Shown: piece after piece, positions 1 through 11,645 of the stretch
Layout: each line of letters begins with the position of its first letter
How positions within the stretch are numbered: position 1 is the first letter of the stretch
NCBI GenBank assembly: GCA_034336665.1
Contig: CM067592.1
Span: forward strand, 46,343,761-46,407,760
Source of the DNA: Luscinia megarhynchos
Lineage: Eukaryota > Chordata > Aves > Passeriformes > Turdidae
DNA: 64,000 bases
Reading direction: 5' to 3'
Translations under genes and position numbers: made by a program
The notes under the pieces: generated by a model
What the model was told of the DNA's origin: nothing
Databases searched by the model: none
What the model saw: only the letters and a program-made list of their open reading frames with translations

Positions 1-2026
1 ATAAAAACAAGCATCTAGAATTGGTATTACAGGCAATTTTACTAGAATTCACATAAGCATATTACAAACTAGTTTCACTCTATCAAAGTTTTTCAGAATA
101 CAGTACAAATTCAAACCCATTCCCACACAATTCCATCTCTGTTGGAGTATTTTCTTGTTGTAAATTCACTGTTAAGTACTAAACTTAAACATTTAAATGC
201 CATTTAACTTAGCCATTGTTAAAAAAATTATCCACAGTTGTCTCACAACGTGCTTCAAATCCTCTCCTACCACTTCCTCTGTTCTGACCCTCCCAAAATA
301 TGCCCTAATTAATAGAGGACATGCGGGCAGAAACAGGAGGAAGCAGAGAAGGGACTCAATTTGAAGAGGGTGGCTAGAGCAGGAAACTACAGGAGCTGTG
401 CTGGCATTATAGTTCTCTCAGCTCTGCTCCAGTTTTTTTCCTAGCTCAGCCACACCTGCCTCTCCCTAAACGAGCTCAGTGGAAGCCTGGGGCAGTTGGC
501 AAGGTTCTTGTCCGTTCCAGCTGGCAGAAACGGAGGTGGATGGCCAGAGAGCTGCTAGGAGTGGAATGGGGATGGAGCTCCACTACAATCCTCTCCCCAA
601 GCCCTCTCAGCACTGCTCCAAGCCCAGACTCATCTCAGCGCCAGCCACTGCTTCTGGCCGCATCCTCAACGGGCGGATCACCTCCAGCGTCATCACCATC
701 TGCTTTAATGTTCCAAAGGACACCAAGAAACACCGATTCGGGGAACGAGAGCTAAAAGGGACATTCCTTCAGCAGTAACATTGCAATTCTATTAGAAAAT
801 TAACATTTCTATACAGTCTTAAAATCTGAAAACGAGGCAGTACTATGAAATTTTAGGAACACCTGAAGCAGAAGATTAATGGTTGACATGCAGCACTATA
901 CATTTTAATTGCGTTTGCATTTATAGCAGATCCGATCCAGCAAAGACGACATTTTATGTAAATTCAGTCCTACTAGCGACAGCCGGATGCTCAGTACTTC
1001 ACAGTCATTTCATACTCTTACATCACATTCCATCATTTAAGGCAGTGCTCCCGAACACGAAGACATTTTATTAAGACAATGACGTTATGAATTACACAGC
1101 AAAAAATACGCCCAGTGTAAAGGCATCCCAGATCTACTTTAATTTATTGTTAAACATTAGCCCATCAAAAGAAGCAGGGCTGCTAATTGTTTACACTGTT
1201 AATGAAATCTGGTGCTGATTTCTAACAAAGAGATACACTGCACCAACAGCCCCGCAGCTGATTCAAGCAGAACAAAGCAAGACAAAGACAATCCCAGAGA
1301 AGAAAGTCGATCTATTTTGGGACCCTTACTTCTCCATTGCTTTTTTTGTGGGGGAGAATATCGCAAGGCAATGTGCTGAAATCCTCCACCGAACGATCAG
1401 TAACTTGGCGCCAGCACGTTTTATAACGATAAAAGCTGGCACTGCAGCAGCGCTCCGGTCTTGGCACAAACCACGTAAATCCCAAAATTCCCACAACCGA
1501 CGAAGTCGCGAAAATTTACCCGCATGTCGGTCTTAACATTTACATTCCCCAAACGAAATAAAGGAAATATCGTTTAAGAGGGAGAAAAAAAAAATTAAAA
1601 TGTGCTATACCCAAGGGCACTGGCTGTGTCCCACTTCCGCGGCTTAAAATTCTTCATTTTTAATTACCGCGCATTTGCTATAGCCGATTTAATGCTGAAA
1701 AGAATCGGACGCGCCACTAATCGAGCACATCCAGAAAAACGTGTGAAGGAGGAAAAGGGGCGGTAACAATAAAAAAGAAAAAGGAAAAAAAAAGGAAAAA
1801 AGGGAAAAAAGAAAGAACAAGAGGGTAAGAAAGGAGAGTAAAAAAGCCCGGGAAAAAAAAAAAGGCGCCCATCCATCCCGCCCTGCTGGCGCGGCCGGAG
1901 CCGGCTCACTGTCGCCCCCGCGCCTTCCTGCCCTCCCCCGCCAGCCCCGCGCACGCGGCGCCGCCTCCTCCCGCCGCCTCCCCGCCAAACCCCTGCCGCT
2001 CCCTACAGGTCTTTTTTCTTAATTAC
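1..2026 (-). other. XPA: XPA intron 2 (5' part)
   Basis: Inferred to be intron because it follows the exon 2 donor and contains no recognisable XPA exon 3 (zinc-finger) sequence. The part next to the exon (about 1200-2020) still has many CpGs and reads as CpG-island shore. 1-1200 is AT-rich. A minus-strand AATAAA lies at 1067-1072. A purine-rich tract occupies about 1755-1863. No repeat family is recognised. Confidence 0.6.
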
Positions 2027-2157
2027 CGGGTGGGTGCACGATCTTCTCGCCGGCACCTCGCTCTTCCTTCTGCTCGCTCTCCTCCTCCTCCTGCTCCAGG
2101 AAGAATCCCCCTCCCGTGTCCACGACCTTGGGAGGGCCCGCGCCCGCGCGCCGCCGC
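2027..2157 (-). CDS. XPA: XPA coding exon 2 (ERCC1-binding glycine/glutamate segment)
   Basis: Minus-strand translation gives PPKVVDTGGGFFLEQEEEES followed by a further acidic/basic stretch ending in EKIVHPPG. This is the XPA segment with the Gly-Gly-Gly motif and the glutamate cluster, which in human XPA are needed for binding ERCC1. The acceptor is a good one, a pyrimidine-rich tract ending CCCGCAG|GCGG with the first exon base at 2157. The donor is CCCG|GTAATT with the last exon base at 2027, leaving one base of a split Gly codon, the same outgoing phase as in human. The exon is 131 nt against about 111 nt in human; the extra length is a GC-rich RRRAGAG-like stretch before the conserved part. 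The conserved frame requires the first exon base to be a third codon position, whereas exon 1 leaves one base, so the two do not join in frame as written. The next exon (zinc-finger part) is not found between 1 and 2026. Confidence 0.9.
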
Positions 2158-2517
2158 CTGCGGGAGCACAAACGAGGCGGGCGCTGCGTTAGAGCGCCGC
2201 CGCCGACAGGGGGCGCGCGCGGCCGCCCCCACCGCGCCGCGCGCGCGAGGCGGGGGGCCGCGCGGAGAGCGCGCGCGTGCAAGAGCCCCCCTCCCCCACA
2301 CGTGTGGGGGGAGGGGGCCCTCGCGCGCCGCGGCGGATTCTCCCCCCAACCCCCCACCCGGCTCCAGCCACCATACCGCACCCCCCGCCGCCCCCCACTG
2401 CCGCGCGCCCGGCGGCGCCCCGCTTTCCCCCGCTCCTTTCCCCTCTCCAAACCTCCCCCTGAAAAGAGAAAAAAAGGGCGCGGGGACTCGCCCGTTCCGC
2501 CGCCGCCGCCATCCGAC
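2158..2517 (-). other. XPA: XPA intron 1
   Basis: A 360-bp intron between the exon 1 donor GTCGGA and the exon 2 acceptor CCCGCAG. It is extremely GC- and CpG-rich and contains a near-palindrome centred on CACGTG at 2299-2304. Because there are few stops, all frames show long meaningless ORFs. It is unusually short and GC-rich even for a bird intron, and a difficult region to sequence. Confidence 0.8.
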
Positions 2518-2689
2518 CTGCGGCAGGGTAGGGCCGGGCCGCCAGCCGCGCCTGCCGCAGTGCCAGCGCCCGCTGCCGGTTCCGCTCGATCTTCGCCAGC
2601 ACCGCCGCCGAGAGGTGCGGCCGCTCGCCCGCCGCGGCCGAAGACTCCTTCTCGTGGTCTTGCTCGTGGGCTGGGGCCGCGCCCGCCAT
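2518..2689 (-). CDS. XPA: XPA coding exon 1 (DNA damage recognition/scaffold protein, nucleotide excision repair)
   Basis: XPA is the nuclear scaffold of nucleotide excision repair; it binds RPA, ERCC1-XPF and damaged DNA. The exon starts at the ATG whose first base is 2689 (MAGAAPAHEQ) and encodes 57 residues plus one base. Residues 30-54 contain the conserved basic helix (VLAKIERNRQRALALRQARL, then AARPY), which in mammals covers the nuclear localisation and RPA32-binding region. The donor is GCAG|GTCGGA after base 2518. The coding part is 172 nt, which as far as I recall equals the human exon 1 coding length, so both the start and the donor are well supported. Residues 5-28 are variable and resemble no other family. 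It lies inside a CpG island and its promoter is at higher coordinates. Only exons 1 and 2 of the gene are in this window. The junction to exon 2 has a phase problem (see findings). Confidence 0.93.
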
Positions 2690-2774
2690 GGCGGCGGCGG
2701 GAGCGACGGAGCCCCGTGGTCCCCCCCGCTCCGGCAGCCGCTCTCGCCCTTCCCTCGCCGAGCCGCCGCCGCAC

Positions 2775-2786
2775 TGCGCCTGCGCA
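2775..2786. promoter_or_regulatory. NRF1-like palindromic site in the XPA promoter
   Basis: TGCGCCTGCGCA matches the NRF1 consensus (YGCGCAYGCGCR) with one deviation at the centre. It lies 86 bp upstream of the XPA ATG, a usual position for NRF1 in TATA-less promoters. A second related GCGCAGGCGCG motif occurs at about 2829-2842. Binding is inferred only. Confidence 0.55.
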
Positions 2787-2939
2787 GGGCGGGGGGCGGG
2801 GGTGGCCACAGAAGGGGCGAGGCCGCCCGCGCAGGCGCGCAGCCGCCGCCCCGCCCCTCCTCGCGAGCCGCCAGGGTGGGGCCCCGCCCTGCCGCCGCCG
2901 CGCGGGGCGCGCCGGGAGGGCGCGCGAGGGGGGAGGGAA

Positions 2940-3120
2940 GGGGGCGCGCGCGGCCAGGCGGCGGGGCGGGGCCCGCGGCCCGCGTGGCGCGAGGGGGTGG
3001 GGGGCGGGGGCGCGCGGGCCGGGGGGGGGGCCGGTGTGGGCCGGGGGGGCGGCTGGGCCGGGGCCGGGACCGGGACCGAGACCGCGGGACCGGGAGAGCA
3101 CAGGCGGGGGAGGGGAGCCC
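2940..3120 (+). repeat. G-run cluster (G-quadruplex-prone) upstream of XPA
   Basis: Dense runs of three to about ten G on the plus strand, including a ten-G run at about 3020-3029, followed by imperfect GGGACC hexamer repeats at about 3064-3095. It is the template strand with respect to plus-strand transcription and the non-template side is C-rich. Likely G4-forming and prone to assembly error. Confidence 0.6.
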
Positions 3121-3523
3121 ACGATGACCCTGCGCTTTCCGCACCGTCCCCGCCTCGGGCCCGAGCGGCCCCGTGGAAAAAAAGCCATAAATCCCGCCCC
3201 GCCCGGCAGGAATTCCTCAGCAGCGTCACCCAGCAATGCCCCTTTTGTCCGCCCGGCCCGGCCCCGCCACAGCCCTGCTTCTCGGCCGGAAACGGCCCCG
3301 GCCACGTTTTCTGCCCTGAAAAGTGTGCTGAGGCGCTCTCCCCGCTCCCCGCTGCTGCCGTGCGCAGCCCGCCGCCGTCCCAGCCTCGCTCGGCGCGGGC
3401 ACCGAGCGCTCTCCCAACAAAATCCCCGTCCTGCCCGTAATGGTTTCGCGTGTTCCACGCGAGGGAGGATAAATGGAGGCTGCAGCCTCCCTTCCTGACG
3501 AGGGACGCGCAAATGGCTTTGTC

Positions 3524-3557
3524 ATGCAAATGTGGCTCTAAGCCACTTTCATATAAA
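3524..3557 (+). promoter_or_regulatory. Octamer plus TATA-like pair at the edge of the XPA island
   Basis: ATGCAAAT (3524-3531) lies 20 bp before TATAAAG (from 3552), oriented away from XPA on the plus strand. This resembles a small divergent core promoter, but both motifs are short and no recognisable product follows. Weak call. Confidence 0.25.
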
Positions 3558-3714
3558 GCCACTTAATGCCGAGCAGCCAGTGATCCTGGCCCGCCCGTCA
3601 GGCAGTCCTGCCCTGTCCTTGAAGGAACGGAAATGGAGGCACTGGCACAGATGCGTGCTCCCTGCCTCCATGCTGAAACGGGATGACCTCAGCACAGGGA
3701 GAAGCCTTCCTTCC

Positions 3715-3785
3715 CTCCCCCCCCATACACCCCCCCCCAAAAAAAAAAAAAAAAAAAAGAAAAAAAGGAAAGAAAAGAAAAGCTC
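3715..3785. repeat. C-run followed by A-rich simple repeat
   Basis: A run of C's is followed by about 19 A's and then AAAG-type repeats. Low-complexity sequence; the plus-strand ORF through it is meaningless. Confidence 0.85.
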
Positions 3786-4029
3786 GCTCTCTTCCCGTGA
3801 AACTAAACTAGTTTCCTGCCAACCCTTCTCGCTGCTCCCAGAATACGTCCCTTGTGCCTCTCCGTTCAAATGCCCGCGGTAATTACCTGCACGGATTGTG
3901 CTTCTCCCGTGTCCTAAAACATTTTATTTCTTTTTAGCTTGTCGTCCTCGCTTGGCATTAACTTTCGACAACAGCCAGCAGAGTGTGCTGTGAACGCTGA
4001 GAAAAGAACATCCTGCTTCTGGGAAATTT

Positions 4030-4043
4030 TTATATATATCTCC

Positions 4044-4076
<33 letters not shown>

Positions 4077-4081
4077 CATAT
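4030..4081. repeat. (TA)n microsatellite
   Basis: About 50 bp of almost pure TA dinucleotides, interrupted by CTCC and an AA step. Probably length-polymorphic. Confidence 0.9.
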
Positions 4082-7000
4082 GTACAGAAAGGCAGATGAA
4101 GACATTTTAAGTGGTTCTAATACTTGCATGACTGGTAGGTAGCTCCTCCTGTCAATTAAAATACTTCTCTTGTCGCAGATCACAGAACCTCTTCCTTAAA
4201 AATTAATAACCAAGTCATACTAAACCGTCTGCTTTCAGCGAGATTGCTTTCCAGTGTTTGTATAAAGTTGGAAAAGTGCCACAGTGGAGATGTCCAAATA
4301 CATTTCACAGTCAGAGAGAAGGATCTAGAACACAAGGTATTTAATAGATGAAAATGCAAATCGTACCCCCAGCGTACAGGAAGCAGCTTATGCAATTATA
4401 CAGTATGAGCATACGTTTCTCCAACCTCATTACTCCCTTGTTTGGATTGTCTTACTGGCAGTAAGCAGTGGAGTTCCAAACAGATTAATAAACACAGTAG
4501 AAACAAGTGAAATTAAAAAAAAAAATTGAAGAAAAGTGTTTACTAGATGTCTTGAAAATATAAATGTTTGCTTGAAAACCAAACACGTATGTTCGGATTC
4601 CTTATGCTATTCTGGTGTCTCTTCTTCCTTGTTTTGTAGGAGCAGACATTTAGGGAGGAGTGAACTGAGTTGTGCTTGTGGGTAACAAATAGTTTTGTAT
4701 CATTCATAAACCAAAACTGCCTTAAAGCAAAGCCAAGTTTGAGACCCTGTGTAAGGGTTTTAAGGGCAAAAGGACATTATTGTTATGCAACCAAACTGGA
4801 ATTAGGATTAAAAGGAAATCGGAATAAATAAACAAAAGCAAATTCAGAGGCAAGGCATTCAAATAAAACAGGCTGTGAGCCGCAACTATCTATGCAAGTG
4901 TTAATTATTAAGTCATACTCTTTTAGAAACATATACTAGAGATTTTTGGTTTTTTTCCTTTTTCTCAGGGGCAGTCTGACAGGGCAATTAAAGCAGAATA
5001 TTCTCCCCAGTTCTGCTTCTAACCAGAATGAATCAAATACAATGCTTCTAATTTTCATGGCCAAGGGAAGGTAATAAAACTAATAGTAGTATATTAGCAA
5101 GGAGTTACAAACTATTTCATATGCATTGCTCTGATCATACAGTAATATTCGTGCTTAATATTAGACATGTGGCTTAATGCATGCACATGAGATAATAATT
5201 TTAATGGTATCTGTGTTCTAAATAGTTTTTTTCAGGTTCTGCATGCCAAGTAATAGCAAGTATTACTTGGCTGCTGGTAGCCATGTATTAGAAGGTAGGC
5301 TGTCACTAATTGTCAGGCACAGATGTGCATTATTTCATAGCCACAGAGACCATCATCAATGAGAAGTTGAGTGCAAGGAGGCGGCTGAGCAGTGCTTCAC
5401 AATTCATCACTCCTATGGAGGAAACAGTCAGCAGGAAGACAAGAATGTTTGCTGACTCTGCAAAGCCTTTTTAAGTTAGCAGGGGGTGAGGGTCATCTGT
5501 AAAGAATTGTGGGTGATTAGGCAGTAAAAACTTAGATTAAATGGAGAGTTGATAAATGCAAGGTGATGTCATAACTACTCTTAACCTTACATAAAAGGTA
5601 GGAATACCTGAATTAGTTGCTGCCACTCAGGAATGAGACTTTAAGTACTTATGCCCTGCATGAATTCCATCTTTGTGTTTGGAAAAAGCAAGGTACATTT
5701 CAAGGAGAGGGTCAGAGAACAAAACTGGGAACACATTTATGACACTTCAGAAATCTGTGGTGAGTTTGCACCATGAGCACTGTTCCCTGTTGCATTTCCT
5801 GCTTCTTAGAAAGAAAATGCTGGAACTAGAAAAGAATAACAAGGATGCTGACTAACTGGCTTTGTGTCCCTTTGAAGGGCTAATTGAGGCTTGGAGTTCC
5901 CACCAAAGAGGGAGGATGCATGAGGCCCATCACATCCCAAGTAACTTGTAGAGGGTGGATGCCAGCTGACTTTCTAAGTACAAACCATCAGATTTCAGTA
6001 GCAGGAGCCCAAGTCTGAATAAACAAGAGGAGATGGTTCTTTGTTCAGTGCCTTTCTGAATGGCATTCCGAGTACAGGGTGTTTCTCTTGGGTGCAGGGA
6101 AGATGGGCCGAGTATTTGGAAGAGGACTCTGTAGAGAGTTAATGAATGAACACCCCCTCAAGCTCAGGAAATTCCCAGAGCTGAAAGCAGTTGGTAGCTG
6201 TGGGAGTGTTGCAGAGAAGATATCATATATTTGCCTTGCTTTTCCTCTTCCTTTGACGTTTGCCTGTGGCCTGTGGTGGAAACAGGATGTTGGACTGAAT
6301 GGGTTCTTCATCCAAGGCAGTACACCTCTTCCTCTGTATTCATGGAGGATCACACTGAAACACCTGGAGCCACAAGACAGCAATAAGCCTGTGTGATGGG
6401 GTCCTTCTAACCAAATTCATTGTTCATCTAGACCAGGAGTTACTTATGGAGCAGCTGCTGGGCATATATTTCTATTTTGTCTCATGATATACTTCTTTGT
6501 CTGTGTCATCAAAATCTTAGCAGCAATAGGCGTACAGCTGCATTGCAGTTGCACACCTACAACCAAACCATCCTTTTGTCCTTCCTCGCTAGAAAATACT
6601 TGTTCCATTAGAAACAGACCTAACAGTCTTACTTTTTGGATGAGTTTGTCTTTTGAAGGAGCATCTGTGGACGAAAATCTCTTTACTCCTTTCTCCAGCG
6701 ACCCCCCCAATCCCTTTCCCTCTGATGGTTCATGTGGTAACATCAATTTTAGCCACATTCGAATCCAGTAGCCAGAAGCTGACTGGCTAATACACACAGG
6801 GTGTTGGGCTGCTGCCTCTGAGCATGACTAAGGCATTGGATTTTATCCAGTGATTTAAAATGCTTTTTGAATGGGAGAGAACAGTTCGATTGCATCCTTA
6901 GGAATGTAGGGCAAAAAATACCATGCCGTTTGTGATTTTGTTTCCATCATGTTTTAGTTTGATACACTCATTTCTTATGTTACCTTTAATAAATAAATGG

Positions 7001-10000
7001 AGAAATATTGCTGGCTTCTTGGTGAGAAAGAAGCATGACCTCTGAAAAACAAAGCGAACTTGTTAAAACCAGATAGTGAACCTGCTTGAATTTGTATGTT
7101 TTCTTTCTGAATTCACCTATGCTGTAGCTCATGGTTCAGGGGTACACAGTGAATCATCCCGTTGGACAGAATGGCACATGCAGAGTAAATTAGGTTTGTC
7201 ATCTCTCTGAGATTTTCTCCTTTGCTCACTACCTGTAGGAGAGGATTTTCATAGTAATGTGGCCTGTCTTCATGCTCCATTTATCATACTCCAATTGATG
7301 TATGCAATCTTGGTTGAACAGGTAGGTAATGGAGTAAACACATAAAGTGTTGAATGCCTAAGCAACACATCTGAAACAAACAGGTAGGCAAGAATCAAAG
7401 TGCAAATGTTCGGAGACAAAAATTGGCATTCTTCTCTGGCAGGAGATCTTAATGCAAGTTTGTTATCATTTTCTCATTACAGTAAATGACAGGATTTGAA
7501 ATTACAATGTAAATATATTTTATTTGCTAGCATTGTAAAAGACTTTTCTGTTTTTTTCCTGAATAGGACTTTAATATGTTGGCTTTTAATATCAGCAGAA
7601 AGGAAAGTGTTGATGGTCACATGATGAAAAAATGCTGTTTACTGTTTCAGAGATTGCTACAAAGCTGACTACACGCTTTTGCTATTGATTGGCAATCCAG
7701 ACAGAGAAATTATCTTCCAGTATTTTACCAGAAAAAGTCATTTTTCTCTTCCATGAACATAAAGAGTGGTAAACCATGGCAAAACAGCAAAGAAGTTTTG
7801 TAATTGTGGTATGGCAACCCTTGGTAATTTGATATCTTCAATACAAAAGACAAAAAAAATAGTAGGAAAACATGTATTTTTTTCTGAAACTAAGATAGTA
7901 GGATATTGTTCTTACGCCACCAGTGGCTGGCAGAGGAAGTTTAATAGAAATGGGTTTGAAGACCTATCTGAGCTGTCATAAAGTTGAGCTATTCAGGTTT
8001 TGGGGCCTTTTCCCCAAGTGTGCAAGGAATAGTTGCATATGATGTAAAAGGGATCTATATATTGACAGATTTATTCTCCCTCCTAGTATTTCTATATGGA
8101 CAGTTATTTAATCTATGCAAGAACCTTTACTTAGAAACATCAAGAAATTTTGCTGAATGCTTTAGTCACTTTTTTGTTCTACTAAGAGCATCTCAGGCAT
8201 TTCTGAGACAGAAAATAGGTACATCATCAACTATAATAGTCTGCAGGACTTGAGCTTTAGTTGTATTGATGATGAAAGGCTGAGTGTTCTAGATGGAAGT
8301 TCAAAATTTAGGCCTGAATTGCTGAAGTATTTAAGAAGATGGGGAATGTACGGATTTAAAAAGAAATTCTTTAAATTTCCACTTTATATCGTGCAGCACA
8401 TTACACCTTTTTTTTCCCCCAATTCATAATATAACAGGATTTTTTTACTATTGCTTCCAAGTCAGCCTGACTTGTTCCTGTGTGCAGAGTACCTGGAATG
8501 GGAGACCATAAAACAGCTGACAGAGTCTGCTGTTGCAAGAAAATCATGTCCCAGTTACCAGGGTTTAAACAAGATGTAACTCTTCTGGTCCTTGCAAATC
8601 TCAGCAAAACATTTTGGTGCCATTTTCCACAGGTTTGATCAGATATCTCTCTGCAGTTTTTTCCCCAATGTCAGCTGCTGTCAGAATATGGTAAGTTTAT
8701 CCCACAGTGATGTCCGTATGCACCTCCAGGCCCCAGTCCTGCTCTTCACGACAGACACCACCAGGAGCCGTGACCATTTGAGCTCATTGAAGCATGGGAG
8801 GAGAAGGATAATGTGGAATTGATCTTAGAGACTGTGTATTCTAGGCTCACACCGACCTACCTGTGAGAGAAATGTGGAGCCAATATGTAGCCTAAGCCCC
8901 CTAGGAATGTAGAGCCACAGGAAAGGCTTCTGAGGGCCTGTGCCACCCACAGAATTTGAATCTTGAACATAATCTGAATGTATCCTCTCAACATGATCAG
9001 AAAATAGTTTCTGATCAGGGTCTTGCTACCTGGATTACTTCAGTTAGTTGATTTTTGTATCTTAGTTTTGATGGTTTTTCCCCCCCCCTTAACATGAAAA
9101 CTTGGCTTTCCCTTGCCAGAAAGGGGAGCAGTGCCCATAGCAATTAAACATGTGATGTTAATGGATTTCTCTCTTGGAACAGGGAAGAATGGATTCCAAT
9201 GGTTTTGGTATCTCTGATTAAGTTGAAATTGTTTATGAGTGAAAGAAAATGAAAATAATTCATGATACCACTTTTTACAGTGGCTTTAAGTACCTTTCTT
9301 ACAGGTTTGACATATACTACATTCCTGTGTTACTTCCACTTCATCTAAATTTTTCTGGCTAAGCTGTCCAAATCAAACTTTTTTAGGATTTGTTCTCTTT
9401 ATAGCATAGCTACAGTGAGCTTTTCCATTTACTGGAACCCTCTTTTTTTTTTTTTTCCTTGAAAGACCATGATATGCCTAAAGTGTGGGAAGTAGTTCGT
9501 GAAGAAAAACAAGAGAGAGAGGGGAAAAAAAGAGGTTTTTCTCTTTCTGACCAGATTTGGAGTCTAGTTAAGTGATTTTGGAATCTAGTTGCTCATCTAG
9601 TGATGCAACACTTCTTTTGCAAGAGACTGCACTTTCTTGATTTTTGTTCAGTGAGAGTTTTCTTTACAGCAGTGGTCAACAGTTTTCAGTTTTCAGCACC
9701 CTCTTTGAATTTGGAGGCAATGAAAGTAGTCACCTCTGCGTGGAAGCATCCTCATCTGTCTAGGAAAGCATCCTGTCTAGCACCTTGCTATTCCCTGGCT
9801 GAAGACCTGACACATTCAGCTGCCAGCCATTGCAACTGGTGTGCCGCTGGAACAGTCCCATGCCAGGAGGGGCATGTTACTCATTCATGAGTCTGCAGCT
9901 GCTCCACACCTCTCTAGGGTGTATCAGCATGGTTAAACCCAACCAGCTTGGATTTTCAGCTGTCAAGGTTTGGCCTCTTCCTCAAATCCCATTTTTTAAC

Positions 10001-11645
10001 TTATTGTTTTTCTGGTTTTGGGAGTGCATTTGTTGTTCTGAGGGTTGCACATTTTCCAAGTTTATGTTTGAGATGTTTTTATTAGTTTCAACTTTTTTTT
10101 TTGTTCCTTCACTTTTCTGAGAAAGCAAGAAAAGCAGAGTTGATGAAGTCTCAGCAACATTTCACAGATTCATTAACTTTTACCTTGGTGTTTACCAAAA
10201 TCTGAAAGTGCCTGTACAAATCACCCAAAACATCCATGGTCTTGGACTGTTTGTCTGCACTAATCACCCCATCTCTTATCTGAGCAATGTAACGTCTCAT
10301 GTACATTCTAAAGTATTGGAACACCCTATCCCAATGCTTCTGTTTTCTGATTGTGTGCCTCCTGGTGTCCACAGAAATGGTCTTCCTGGAAGGAAATGGA
10401 ACATTTTAGTGCTGTGTAGCACAACCTCATTTTCTTCGCTAATACACTGACAATTTGAATACTTTCCTTGTTTGTTTCATCATTCCATTAGTTGACTTCA
10501 TACTGTGAAACTTGCTTCCTTGCTCTTTCTTACTTTTCCCAAAGTGATTGCTCAGAACTGCACACTGCAGTAAGCTCCTATTACAACATAAAATTTTCTT
10601 AACTGAGGCAGAATCCTGGTTGCAAAATTTCCTCATACGGTACATTGGTTCTCTTGACTCATACATTTATGTGGCAAATCCCAGAGGACACACTCAGTAA
10701 GCAGTATGCTGTCATGGTAGCAGGTAGCAAGAACTTTAGTTACTAACTTAATCATGCAACATAAGGATTAAATTAAGACCAGTGTGATACTAATATGATA
10801 TGGTAAATTCTTGAGGTGTACTACATGTCTAGGGGTTTGCTTGGAAGTTATTGCAGACAAAGCATGCTGGCTGGCTACTTGGCATTCAAGATATTCTTCC
10901 TAATCCATTTCCATAAAGACTATTTCCAGCTGTCTCTACCTTTGTCAATTTTTTATGCTGTAACTCTCATATAGTCTAACCAAAGCTAACTTGACTGGAG
11001 CTACCATAATTTGCTCGAACATTCTCACCTAGTACTTTTGTTCTGACTGTGTTTTATGTTTAATGACTATCAGACATTAATTTCTGTATTAAAGTAAATT
11101 CCATACTTAGGCATCTTGAGAAAAGTTATGATTAAATGGAAAGTTTCATGTTCCATGATTGCTTCAAAGAACTACAACAGTTCTGTAAAGAACAGTTAAT
11201 CACTACTCACTTTTACTCAGTAGTCATATTGCTTCCTTCTCAACAGATTGTCTACATGCAGCTGTACGTTCATTCCATCCTCTGTTATAGTTTTTCTAAG
11301 TTCTCTAGTATGGAGACCAAACTTACTGTCTATCATTTTTTGTGTCCTTTCAGAGGGTTTGTTTGCCAGTTTTGAAAATGGCACATAAAGGAATTACTTT
11401 GCTTGAAGCTGCATGAAACGTGAAAATATATTTTTTTTTAATTTAAATTTTTTTTTTAAGCATACACCTTTTGGTGAATAAGCAAGATAAAACCTTGCAG
11501 TTGCATATCTTGGGCAGATATAGAACAAATAATGTACAGCACATTCATGTGCATATTTTAATAAACTTTCTGGGTACCGTACTGGCATGAGAGCAGATAC
11601 ATGAACATCTTACCATAAAAGGTTTAATTAACATATGCAATAATG

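Larger units (their letters stand above)
1880..3500. promoter_or_regulatory. XPA: XPA CpG-island promoter
   Basis: About 1.6 kb of CpG-dense sequence centred on XPA exon 1. Upstream of the ATG (higher coordinates) there is no convincing TATA box for the minus strand but there are GC boxes, for example around 2787-2803, and NRF1-like sites. This is a typical housekeeping promoter. The transcription start is inferred to lie about 20-150 bp upstream of the ATG, roughly 2700-2850. Confidence 0.8.
3560..11595. other. Intergenic stretch, no gene seen
   Basis: Mostly AT-rich DNA. ORFs are at most about 120 codons, without family resemblance, and overlap on both strands. Apart from the listed simple repeats there is nothing I can name; polyT runs occur near 9080 and 9445. 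Diverged repeats that cannot be recognised by eye may be present. Confidence 0.6.

Noticed and set aside
479..778. 99-codon plus-strand ORF and its minus-strand counterpart ending in an acidic stretch (about 600-780)
   Set aside because: Looks locally gene-like because the GC content is higher there, but no family is recognised on either strand and no splice sites frame it.
1..2026. XPA exon 3 (zinc-finger exon) in the left part
   Set aside because: No minus-strand frame shows the expected four-cysteine zinc-finger pattern with nearby splice sites. It must lie beyond the left edge.
2019..3562. Several 250-500-codon ORFs on both strands
   Set aside because: CpG-island composition with few stop codons. 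Only the two XPA exon segments show family homology; the rest is low-complexity Arg/Pro/Gly/Ala.
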